Part shown: positions 1-5,078 of the stretch, one piece after another
How the letters are laid out: each line of letters begins with the position of its first letter
Position numbering within the stretch: position 1 is the first letter of the stretch
Source: Candidatus Thiodiazotropha taylori
GTDB lineage: Bacteria > Pseudomonadota > Gammaproteobacteria > Chromatiales > Chromatiaceae
Assembly (NCBI GenBank): GCA_019100305.1
Contig: JAHRHW010000334.1
Span: 1-5,113, forward strand
Length of the DNA: 5,113 bases
Direction of reading: 5' to 3'
Program-made: the position numbers and the translations under genes
The notes under the pieces: model-generated
Told to the model about the DNA's origin: nothing
Databases searched by the model: none
What the model saw: the letters and a program-made list of their open reading frames with translations, nothing else

Positions 1-601
1 TGAAGCTCTCCCCCACCTCTCCCATCAGGGTACCCACATTGGCGGTACGACCGGCACCGCTGACACCGGATTTGGCATCTGCGATCAGATGATCGATATC
101 CACCAGGCCATTTTCAATCAGCGGCATAAAACCGAGCAGCACAGCGGTCGGATAGCAACCGGGATTGGCTACCAGTGAGGCGGATCTGATCGCCTCCCGA
201 TGCAACTCAGGCAGCCCATATACGGCTGTTTCCAACTGCTCCGGACAAGCATGGGACATGCCGTACCAGTACTCCCATGTCTGCTGATTCCTGATTCGAA
301 AGTCAGCAGCCAGATCGATAATCCGGATACCCCGCTGTAACAGCTCAGGCACCTGTTTCATGGCCACCCCGTTAGGGGTCGCGAAAAACACCAGATCACA
401 CTCGTCGAAATAGGCCGGATCCGGCTCCACATAGGCCAGTTCGGTATGACCGCGAAGATTGGGAAACAGATCGGCAACCGCACGGCCCGCTTCCGAACGG
501 GAGGTTATGACTTTCAGTTGCGCCTCAGGATGGGCACTCAGCAGCCTGAGAAGCTCCACGCCGGTATAGCCTGTTCCGCCAATTATTCCTACTTTAATCA
601 T
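1..601 (-). CDS. argC: N-acetyl-gamma-glutamyl-phosphate reductase, 5' part (runs off left edge)
   Basis: ArgC reduces N-acetylglutamyl-5-phosphate to the semialdehyde with NADPH, the third step of arginine (ornithine) biosynthesis in the cytoplasm. The start ATG is at 601-599, and 200 complete codons are present, against about 344 residues in Pseudomonas-type ArgC, so roughly the C-terminal 40% lies outside the window. The protein opens with a Rossmann NADP-binding loop, MIKVGIIGGTGYTG (residues 1-14). It contains FFATPNGVA (about 72-80) and the catalytic motif NPGCYPT, with the nucleophile Cys149. It ends in the conserved SGVSGAGR segment shortly before the edge. A purine-rich Shine-Dalgarno (TAGGTAAAGG on the minus strand) sits just ahead of the ATG, directly downstream of a hairpin (615-632). 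The gene is divergent from the DUF4126 gene. Family and start are clear from the motifs. Confidence 0.97.
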   Translation of the reverse strand, partial: MIKVGIIGGTGYTGVELLRLLSAHPEAQLKVITSRSEAGRAVADLFPNLRGHTELAYVEPDPAYFDECDLVFFATPNGVAMKQVPELLQRGIRIIDLAADFRIRNQQTWEYWYGMSHACPEQLETAVYGLPELHREAIRSASLVANPGCYPTAVLLGFMPLIENGLVDIDHLIADAKSGVSGAGRTANVGTLMGEVGESF

Positions 602-611
602 ACCTTTACCT

Positions 612-632
612 AAAAACCGGAACGGTCCGGTT
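612..632 (-). promoter_or_regulatory. Terminator-shaped hairpin immediately before the argC ribosome binding site
   Basis: On the minus strand the sequence is AACCGGA-CCGT-TCCGGTT followed by TTT: a perfect 7-bp, GC-centred stem with a 4-nt loop and a short T run, then straight into the argC Shine-Dalgarno. The geometry resembles a weak intrinsic terminator or a structure that could shield the ribosome binding site. It could equally be a double-stranded operator. The repeat is seen directly; any function is inferred. Confidence 0.45.
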
Positions 633-657
633 ACCAATAGACTCAGTTGAATGCCTC

Positions 658-677
658 TATCCTGACTCAACAGGATA
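658..677. repeat. Small inverted repeat in the argC leader region
   Basis: A perfect 7-bp inverted repeat, TATCCTG-ACTCAA-CAGGATA, with a 6-nt loop. It lies between argC and its most likely upstream promoter, so it would form a stem-loop in a long argC leader if that promoter is real. There is no T tract, so it is not a terminator. Function unknown. Confidence 0.4.
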
Positions 678-679
678 CA

Positions 680-716
680 GATTACCCAGAAGCGCAATCA
701 TAAGCTCTGAGTAATC
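680..716. repeat. Imperfect long-arm inverted repeat in the argC/DUF4126 intergenic region
   Basis: The arms are GATTACCCAGA (680-690) and TCTGAGTAATC (706-716), complementary at 10 of 11 positions, with a 15-nt spacer. It could be a stem-loop in an argC leader transcript or a two-site operator. I do not recognise it as a known box; in particular it does not look like an ArgR box. Confidence 0.4.
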
Positions 717-773
717 AAAGAAAAAGCAAAGCAGAGCAAAATCCTAAACATTTGTGAACTTGAGGTGAAATCG

Positions 774-863
774 ATGTACAAAACACCCCCAAGTGTAGAA
801 AATCACACCATTAGGTATCACATTATAAACAGGGCCAATTGGATTGATGTTATCAGGCCCTGA
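774..863 (+). CDS. Candidate small ORF, 29 codons, with strong Shine-Dalgarno; unrecognised
   Basis: The ORF starts with ATG at 774 and stops with TGA at 861-863, giving a 29-residue peptide that begins MYKTPPSVENHTIRYHII. It has no membrane segment, signal peptide or cysteine. Its main support is an excellent ribosome binding site, GAGGTGA at 763-769, five bases before the ATG and much better than that of the DUF4126 gene downstream. It ends 26 bp before the DUF4126 start, in a different frame, so it could be a leader peptide or a coupled small gene. The stop codon lies inside the 15-bp palindrome at 851-865. Against it: no convincing promoter is visible upstream, and a good Shine-Dalgarno can arise by chance. 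I do not recognise the peptide. Confidence 0.3.
   Translation: MYKTPPSVENHTIRYHIINRANWIDVIRP
822..827 (-). promoter_or_regulatory. Candidate -10 element of an argC promoter
   Basis: The minus strand reads a perfect TATAAT here. The position 17 bp upstream has only a poor -35 match (ACATCA at 845-850), so the element may rely on an activator or may be a chance match. If used, argC would have a leader of roughly 210 nt holding the inverted repeats at 680-716, 658-677 and 615-632. The 15-bp palindrome at 851-865 would lie just upstream of its -35 position. Confidence 0.3.
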
Positions 864-865
864 TA
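851..865. promoter_or_regulatory. Perfect 15-bp palindrome, possible operator
   Basis: TATCAGG-C-CCTGATA is a perfect inverted repeat with 7-bp arms around one central base. It lies 24 bp before the DUF4126 ATG and just beyond the -35 position of the candidate argC promoter. The perfect 8-bp palindrome CCAATTGG at 835-842 is close by. The symmetry and its place between divergent genes suggest a binding site for a dimeric regulator. I cannot name the regulator. A hairpin in the 5' end of the DUF4126 transcript is the alternative. Confidence 0.4.
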
Positions 866-889
866 GACAACGACCGAGATAACCGAGCT

Positions 890-1588
890 ATGGAAACCAT
901 CGACACCCTGGCACTCGTGCTTGGCGCAAGCTGGGCAGCCGGCATCAACCTCTACGCCGCCATCCTTGTTCTGGGCTACCTCAGCCTGACAGGACATGTT
1001 GTACTGCCTCCCGGACTGGATGCTCTGAGTGACCCTCTGGTTCTGGGTGTGGCAGGAATGATGTATTTCATCGAATTTTTTGCCGACAAGACACCTGGCG
1101 TGGACAGTGGCTGGGATGCCATCCATACCTTCATCCGCATCCCTGCCGGTGCTCTGCTGGCAGCCGGTGCAGCCAGTGGCATCGATGTCAGCCAGAGCGC
1201 GGAACTGGCTGCAGCGCTGGTGGGTGGTACCGTTGCAGCAGGCAGCCACTTCACCAAATCAGGTTCGAGACTGCTGATCAATACCTCACCTGAACCGGTC
1301 ACCAACTGGAGCGCTTCGATTGCAGAGGATCTGGCAGTGATCGGTGCACTCTGGGCAGCCCTCAACTATCCACTGGCATTCCTGGCGATGTTCATTGTTT
1401 TCGTTGCCCTGTTCATCTGGCTGATGCCAAAGTTGTGGCGAGCCTTGAAGGGCCTATACCAACGAATCAGCGCTTTCTTCAATGGCACAGAGAAAAGCAC
1501 TCGGACAGATATGACCGAAGGCCGCTCAGAGACCCTGAAATCCCTGTTCCATGCGGCCAGCAGCGCTGAAAACGGCAGCCATAAGTAG
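890..1588 (+). CDS. DUF4126 family integral membrane protein
   Basis: A 232-residue protein of the DUF4126 family, whose function is unknown to me. The N-terminus LGASWAAGINLYAAILVLGY (residues 11-30) is the first membrane segment. Others lie near 48-64, 84-98, 104-121 and 148-180; the last hydrophobic stretch is long enough for one or two passes. Two polar signatures that I associate with the family are present: EFFADKTPGVDSGWDAIHT (62-80) between segments, and GSRLLINTSPEPVTNWSASI (125-144). The last 50 residues are hydrophilic, basic near the membrane (PKLWRALK) and then acidic and serine-rich, probably cytoplasmic. The start fits the expected N-terminus, but the ribosome binding site is poor (only GAG close to the ATG), so translation may depend on the small ORF upstream. 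The stop is 11 bp from the convergent oxidase gene, with no convincing terminator between. Confidence 0.85.
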   Translation: METIDTLALVLGASWAAGINLYAAILVLGYLSLTGHVVLPPGLDALSDPLVLGVAGMMYFIEFFADKTPGVDSGWDAIHTFIRIPAGALLAAGAASGIDVSQSAELAAALVGGTVAAGSHFTKSGSRLLINTSPEPVTNWSASIAEDLAVIGALWAALNYPLAFLAMFIVFVALFIWLMPKLWRALKGLYQRISAFFNGTEKSTRTDMTEGRSETLKSLFHAASSAENGSHK

Positions 1589-1599
1589 GCTCAGGCTGG

Positions 1600-2796
1600 T
1601 TAGTTTTTGCAGAGTCTCTGACACTCGTCATTGGAGCGGATCAGGGTGTCTTCAATAGACACACCACTGAACCAGTTGCCGGTCAACGCGAGGGTATGCC
1701 CTTTCAGCTGTTGATCGATCAAACCGATGCGCTCGTAGTGACCCAAGCGAAGCGCCGGCAGGCGATTACGATAGCTTGCGCTGTGCAGGATATCAGCCGG
1801 CTCAATCCCAAGCACCCGGGCAATACACCCATGGCGTCCCGCTTGATCCAGGACATCCGGTTTGAAATGAAATGTAAAGGCTCGATAGTTGGCATCCGGG
1901 ACCGGATCCCTGGAAACCGCCGAGTAGAAATCATCCTGCTGGGCAATGATACCGGCCAGCGGTTGCAGCTTGAGCTTGTCGGACTTGATCAGCACCGCCT
2001 GACTGTCGATCTCCGCCATCTCGATCTCAGCCAGAAGACAGGCCAACTCAGGCATCAGCGTGGTTAACAGACCAGCAGCGATGTCAGGTGCTATGGCCAG
2101 CACCAGACGATCCGCCTGCACCGGCTCACCACCCTCCACTTCAACCAGATAGCGATCGCTCATTCTTACAATGCGGGTCACCGGGGAGTGGGTACGAATC
2201 TCGAGACCCGATGCGATGGCATCGATAAAAGAGTGTAAGCCATTGGTTCCTGTATAGCTGCGGATGACCTCTTTACGCCTGGGCTTTTTGCGGAACAGTG
2301 ATTCTGCCGGAAAGTCACTTGATGGCTGGCAGACGACCGCATCCAGCGCCGGACCGAGTACCTGACGATAGTTGCGGCTTCCGATGATACCCCCGAAATA
2401 GTCTCTTACGGAACTGCCTGCCTTGTGACTCACCCAGAGACGGGGCAGCACTCCGAGCAGCTCGAAGAGATTGAGTTGGGACGGGATCGAGTGGAGATTG
2501 TCTCCCACCAGCAACCGATAGGGCAGTTTGAGCTTGGCTACCAGAGCATCCAGCTGACCAGCCTCTTCCAGTAACTGAAGCAGATTACCGTAACTGTTGT
2601 AGCAGGTATGTCCACCCAGTTCAGCCCAATAGTCACCCTCCTCGGTTTTGAACCGGTGTGAGTTTATCGCCCCGCCAATATGGCTGCCGGCTTCCAGAAC
2701 CAGGGATTTGAGTCCATAGCGTCTGGCCATTTGCGCCAGACCCAGTCCACCAATACCAGCACCAATAACCAACAAATCAACTGCTCCAGGCTTCAT
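1600..2796 (-). CDS. FAD-dependent oxidoreductase, protoporphyrinogen oxidase / amine oxidase-like
   Basis: A 398-residue flavoprotein of the amine oxidase/protoporphyrinogen oxidase superfamily. Residues 7-42 form the FAD dinucleotide-binding fold: DLLVIGAGIGGLGLA, then an acidic residue ending a beta strand in LVLEAGSHIGG (Glu35), the GxGxxG-x17-E pattern. The C-terminal signature TGNWFSGVSIEDTLIRS (about 372-388) matches the second FAD-contacting motif of HemY-type enzymes. HemY proteins usually have about 450-470 residues, so this one is short, and its substrate could be protoporphyrinogen, an amine or a carotenoid-like compound. I therefore give no symbol. There is no signal peptide and no obvious membrane segment. 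ATG at 2796 is preferred; the codon directly before it is GTG (2799-2797), also a possible start, and the Shine-Dalgarno AGGTGAGG serves either. It is convergent with the DUF4126 gene and downstream of a strong terminator, so it is probably its own unit. Confidence 0.75.
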   Translation of the reverse strand: MKPGAVDLLVIGAGIGGLGLAQMARRYGLKSLVLEAGSHIGGAINSHRFKTEEGDYWAELGGHTCYNSYGNLLQLLEEAGQLDALVAKLKLPYRLLVGDNLHSIPSQLNLFELLGVLPRLWVSHKAGSSVRDYFGGIIGSRNYRQVLGPALDAVVCQPSSDFPAESLFRKKPRRKEVIRSYTGTNGLHSFIDAIASGLEIRTHSPVTRIVRMSDRYLVEVEGGEPVQADRLVLAIAPDIAAGLLTTLMPELACLLAEIEMAEIDSQAVLIKSDKLKLQPLAGIIAQQDDFYSAVSRDPVPDANYRAFTFHFKPDVLDQAGRHGCIARVLGIEPADILHSASYRNRLPALRLGHYERIGLIDQQLKGHTLALTGNWFSGVSIEDTLIRSNDECQRLCKN

Positions 2797-2854
2797 CACT
2801 CCTCACCTACGCTTCTTTTATGCCACCCGGCCTCTTATCGTTTTAATTCAACAA

Positions 2855-2882
2855 CATACAATTATGTATGGTTTCAATTGTA
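2855..2882. promoter_or_regulatory. Overlapping AT-rich inverted repeats upstream of the FAD oxidase gene
   Basis: Two inverted repeats share sequence: CATACA-ATTA-TGTATG (2855-2870, perfect 6-bp arms) and TACAATT-N12-AATTGTA (2857-2863 with 2876-2882, perfect 7-bp arms). They lie about 60-85 bp upstream of the oxidase start codon. AT-rich overlapping dyads at this distance are typical of operators for small dimeric regulators, but I cannot assign one and see no clear -35/-10 pair. Confidence 0.4.
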
Positions 2883-2909
2883 CTTGATTACACCACAAAA
2901 AACCGAGAC

Positions 2910-2951
2910 AAAAAAATACCGCGTCCGGACAGCTCTCCGGGCGCGGTATTT
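2910..2951 (-). terminator. Strong intrinsic terminator of the Fe-S carrier gene
   Basis: Positions 2914-2929 pair with 2936-2951 around a 6-nt loop, giving a 16-position stem with one imperfect pair (2924 with 2941). On the minus strand the GC-rich stem is followed by seven T residues (2916-2910), the classic rho-independent layout. It begins 20 bp past the stop of the HesB/IscA-family gene and separates that transcript from the oxidase gene. On the plus strand the stem is followed by only three T residues, so it should work mainly on the minus strand. Confidence 0.92.
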
Positions 2952-2970
2952 CATCAGTTCTCAGTGCGGA

Positions 2971-3339
2971 TTAGCCGCAGCCACCACCGCTTGAAGAGCC
3001 GCAGGTGCCACATCCACCACCGACTGGTTGCAGATTGTTGAAGACGAAGCTGGCATTGCCATCGCCCTGGTCGACAAAATCGATTTCGACACCTTTCAGA
3101 TATTGCATGGTGCCGTCATCGACGATGACTTTGAAACCGTCGCAATCCAATACACCGTCATTGTCATTGATCTCATCACTGAAAGTCATGCCGAAGCTGA
3201 TTCCGCTGCAGCCACCCGGGGTCGCAAACACGCGCACTCCCTGAATATTGTCGTCAACCTGCTGAAACAGCTCACCCATCTTGCTCTGAGCTGTACCGGT
3301 CAGGGTCAAATCACTCTCGGTCAGGGCATTTGAATTCAT
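2971..3339 (-). CDS. A-type Fe-S cluster carrier (HesB/IscA family) with atypical Cys-rich tail
   Basis: A 122-residue A-type carrier, the family of IscA, ErpA, SufA and NifIscA, which pass Fe-S clusters to apoproteins in the cytoplasm. The family core is clear: RVFATPGGCSGISFGMTF (36-53) with ligand Cys44, then DGTMQYLKGVEIDFV (75-89). Canonical members end in CGCGSSF, supplying two cysteines in a CxC pattern. Here the end is GGGCGTCGSSSGGGCG, with Cys110 and Cys113 spaced CxxC plus an extra Cys121, the penultimate residue. A further Cys66 is present. The protein is acidic. The start is ATG at 3339, seven bases after AGGAG; another ATG between them (ATGGCATG) is out of frame and stops at once. 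It lies 110 bp downstream of the DUF5063 gene on the same strand, may have its own promoter (3376-3406), and ends in a strong terminator. I cannot tell ErpA from IscA by sequence alone, so the symbol is left empty. Confidence 0.92.
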   Translation of the reverse strand: MNSNALTESDLTLTGTAQSKMGELFQQVDDNIQGVRVFATPGGCSGISFGMTFSDEINDNDGVLDCDGFKVIVDDGTMQYLKGVEIDFVDQGDGNASFVFNNLQPVGGGCGTCGSSSGGGCG

Positions 3340-3375
3340 GCCATATCTCCTGGAAATTCGGTCTAGATAGGGGAC

Positions 3376-3406
3376 ATATTACCAAGAAAATCGGCTGCAT
3401 TGCCAA
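3376..3406 (-). promoter_or_regulatory. Candidate promoter of the Fe-S carrier gene
   Basis: The minus strand shows TTGGCA (3406-3401) and TAATAT (3381-3376) with a 19-bp spacer. That spacing is long, but TGG directly before TAATAT makes an extended -10, which can compensate. Transcription would start about 30 bp upstream of the start codon. No terminator is visible after the DUF5063 gene, so read-through from it is also possible. I do not see a clear IscR-type site. Confidence 0.35.
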
Positions 3407-3449
3407 TTAACTTAGAATATAAGTTGGTTTTTACCGACCTGACTCAGAT

Positions 3450-3926
3450 CTACATCGCGAGCTGGTTTCTTGCATTCAGCTCGAACAGATGACGCTCTGC
3501 GTCCAACAGGTGTTGCCCCCAATGCAGGTGAAAACCCTTATGCCAACCCTCAACCGCCTGTTCCGGCTCGCCATCGAGCAGATTCAGTCCACTCTTGAGT
3601 TCACAGTAGATATCGGTCAAATCATCGGCCAGACTGCCACTCATGCTCTGCCCATCACCGGCCACATCAAACTCCATCCAATAGCCGTCTCTCTCTCCCA
3701 ACAAGGTCCTCAGGAATGTGTAGAGTTCAAACCGGGCATCCAGATCAGCCGCCGTATAGTGGGTATTTCGGGGTGTGGGCAGATTCAATGCGTTCACCGC
3801 CTCATGCAGGCGGGGTAACAGACCGGCAACCTCCTGTAACCATTCAGTATTGCCGTCATTCAACGATTCGACCAACTCACAATATCGCCTAGCCAACGTT
3901 TCGAGTTTTTGTACATTTGGACTCAT
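3450..3926 (-). CDS. DUF5063 domain-containing protein
   Basis: A 158-residue soluble protein that I assign to the DUF5063 family from its general pattern; the family's biochemical role is not known to me. It is acidic, largely helical in appearance and without membrane segment or signal peptide. Its N-terminal part SPNVQKLETLARRYCELVES is probably helical. The best-defined part is the C-terminal half, with GYWMEFD, then SMSGSLADDLTDIYCELKSG, a conserved-looking block of hydrophobic and acidic residues, and a His/Trp-rich GWHKGFHLHWGQHLLDAE. The reading frame is open back to an ATG at 4010, but the ATG at 3926 is preferred: it has AGGA seven bases upstream, and the extra 28 residues are low in hydrophobic pattern and lack a ribosome binding site. 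It is divergent from thiD and followed on the same strand by the Fe-S carrier gene, with which it may be co-transcribed. Confidence 0.8.
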   Translation of the reverse strand: MSPNVQKLETLARRYCELVESLNDGNTEWLQEVAGLLPRLHEAVNALNLPTPRNTHYTAADLDARFELYTFLRTLLGERDGYWMEFDVAGDGQSMSGSLADDLTDIYCELKSGLNLLDGEPEQAVEGWHKGFHLHWGQHLLDAERHLFELNARNQLAM

Positions 3927-4017
3927 AGTCTCTTCCTCACAGCTATTCTTGCTACTTCTTCCTTGTTCGTACCAGGAGATCTTTTCCTGATCTCTTAGAG
4001 ACAGCTGCATGGTACTT

Positions 4018-4036
4018 TGGTATGTCGCACATACCA
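4018..4036. promoter_or_regulatory. 19-bp inverted repeat, probable operator of the DUF5063 gene
   Basis: TGGTATGT-CGC-ACATACCA is a perfect inverted repeat with 8-bp arms and a 3-bp centre. On the minus strand it directly follows the extended -10 at 4038-4046, so it would cover the transcription start, the usual position of a repressor operator. The regulator is unknown and no regulator gene is in the window. A 5'-end stabilising hairpin in the transcript is the main alternative. Confidence 0.5.
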
Positions 4037-4037
4037 G

Positions 4038-4046
4038 ATTCTAGCA
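4038..4046 (-). promoter_or_regulatory. Extended -10 promoter element for the DUF5063 gene
   Basis: The minus strand reads TGCTAGAAT, an extended -10 (TG-n-TAGAAT, five of six matches to TATAAT). No good -35 is present 16-18 bp upstream, which an extended -10 tolerates. Transcription would begin near 4031, inside the 19-bp inverted repeat, giving a leader of about 105 nt to the start codon at 3926. Confidence 0.4.
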
Positions 4047-4256
4047 GTGATCACGATCAATCCTAGGAAAAACCCTTAATCTCCCCGGGCAGTTCGATAA
4101 ATAAAATATATGTGCTGCCTTACAGCAAAACTGCCAAACCTGACTCAGAATTGCTGGATTCACGGAAAACGGAGCGCAATCTACCTAGCTCAAAGAGAAA
4201 TGGCAAACCTCGGTGACAACTGCCTGTTTGCAAGAAAAAAGGGATACAATGGGCGG

Positions 4257-5078
4257 ATGCATAGCGAGACCGAACATCGTCCGGTGGTACTGGCCATCGG
4301 TGGACACGACCCAGGCGGAGGTGCCGGCATTCAGGCGGACATTGAAGCGATTGGTGCCAATGGCTGCCATCCGGCAACGGCCTTGACCTGCCTGACCGTA
4401 CAGGACAGCTGCAATGTCAGCCAACTGATTCCATTAGACGCAGAACACCTTACAGCTCAGTGCGATGCCGTACTGGAGGATTGCACGGTCTCTGCCATCA
4501 AGATCGGCCTGCTCGGCAGTTCCCAGGCCGCCGATGGGGTAATCAGGCTGCTCAAGGCCTCCCCTCGGATACCGGTTATTCTCGATCCAGTGCTGGCCGC
4601 AGGTGGAGGCGGTGCGCTCTCCAGTGAAAAGCTGTTGGAGAAAATCCGTGATGAGCTGTTGCCTCTCTGTAGGCTGGTGACTCCCAATACGCTGGAAGCC
4701 GTCCGCCTCTCTGCCGGCGGCAGTTCGATCAGCCTGGATCGGCATGCGCAGATACTGCTGCAACTGGGCTGTGGGTCGGTGCTGATTACCGGAACCCATG
4801 ACGAGAGTGACCAGAACCGGGTCATCAATCGCCTTTATCAAGCTGACAAGCAGACCCTGATCAAGCAATATCCCCGCCTGCCCGGTGAGTATCATGGATC
4901 GGGTTGTACCCTGGCGGCCGCTCTGGCGGCACGCATCGGCCGAGGCGAGTCCCTCGAAAATGCCACCCAGACCGCTCTCGACTACAGCTGGAGCTGCCTG
5001 CAGCAGGGGTATCGCACCGGCCGCTGTCAATCCATACCAAACCGCTGGTTTGAAAGCCATTCAAACAACAATCGATGA
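4257..5078 (+). CDS. thiD: Hydroxymethylpyrimidine / hydroxymethylpyrimidine-phosphate kinase
   Basis: ThiD phosphorylates HMP and then HMP-phosphate to HMP-pyrophosphate, the pyrimidine half of thiamine biosynthesis, in the cytoplasm. The 273-residue product is close to the usual 265-270. The N-terminal PVVLAIGGHDPGGGAGIQAD (residues 9-28) is the substrate-binding glycine-rich loop. TALTCLTVQDS follows, then KIGLLGS, ILDPVLAAGGGG, TPNTLEA and VLITGTH, the usual ribokinase-fold order. GEYHGSGCTLAAALA holds the anion-hole motif GSGC (214-217), the catalytic region of the family. The overall pattern resembles Pseudomonas-type ThiD. The frame is open upstream to 4110, but the start at 4257 places the glycine loop where ThiD proteins have it. 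The ribosome binding site there is poor (GGGCGG directly before the ATG), see the findings. The stop overlaps the thiE start as ATGA, indicating a thiDE operon. Confidence 0.96.
   Translation: MHSETEHRPVVLAIGGHDPGGGAGIQADIEAIGANGCHPATALTCLTVQDSCNVSQLIPLDAEHLTAQCDAVLEDCTVSAIKIGLLGSSQAADGVIRLLKASPRIPVILDPVLAAGGGGALSSEKLLEKIRDELLPLCRLVTPNTLEAVRLSAGGSSISLDRHAQILLQLGCGSVLITGTHDESDQNRVINRLYQADKQTLIKQYPRLPGEYHGSGCTLAAALAARIGRGESLENATQTALDYSWSCLQQGYRTGRCQSIPNRWFESHSNNNR

Larger units (their letters stand above)
3927..4256. other. Divergent intergenic region between the DUF5063 gene and thiD
   Basis: About 330 bp without a supported gene. The DUF5063 half contains an inverted repeat (GAGATC-N7-GATCTC, 3976-3994), a 19-bp dyad (4018-4036), an extended -10 (4038-4046, minus strand) and the 8-bp palindrome GTGATCAC (4047-4054). 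The thiD half has an AT-rich stretch (4095-4110) that could hold a promoter, and TACAAT at 4245-4250, but no good -35 for either. The thiD frame is open from 4110, yet that extension has no family resemblance. I see no TPP riboswitch: its conserved CUGAGA core is absent before thiD. Confidence 0.6.

Noticed and set aside
844..857. FNR-like box TTGATGTTATCAGG
   Set aside because: The FNR consensus is TTGAT-N4-ATCAA; here the half-sites are three bases apart and the second half-site ends in G, so the match fails. The 15-bp palindrome is the better reading.
818..1365. Minus-strand open frames opposite the DUF4126 gene (818-1249 and 976-1365)
   Set aside because: They lie antisense to a membrane protein with clear family signatures, have no ribosome binding site support, and are Cys-, Gln- or Ser/Ala-rich in the way of shadow frames.
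1575..1608. Possible terminator between the convergent DUF4126 and oxidase genes (CAGCC...GGCTG followed by TTTTT)
   Set aside because: The stem is only 5 bp with a 13-nt loop and the T run is several bases away, so it is too weak to call.
3927..4010. Extended DUF5063 N-terminus starting at ATG 4010
   Set aside because: No ribosome binding site is seen before 4010, whereas the ATG at 3926 has AGGA at a good distance. The added residues look like translated leader DNA.
3437..4149. Repeated ACCTGACTCAGA (3437-3448 and 4138-4149), with CCTGACTCA also at 661-669
   Set aside because: All copies are outside supported genes, but one shared 12-mer in about 5 kb is expected at roughly chance level, and no consistent position relative to promoters is visible.
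4110..4256. Extended ThiD N-terminus starting at ATG 4110
   Set aside because: The 49 extra residues are Cys- and Lys-rich with no resemblance to ThiD, and the family's N-terminal glycine loop sits properly after the ATG at 4257.
4060..4256. TPP riboswitch before thiD
   Set aside because: Thiamine genes often carry one, but the conserved CUGAGA and ACCUGAU core segments are not present in order in this region.
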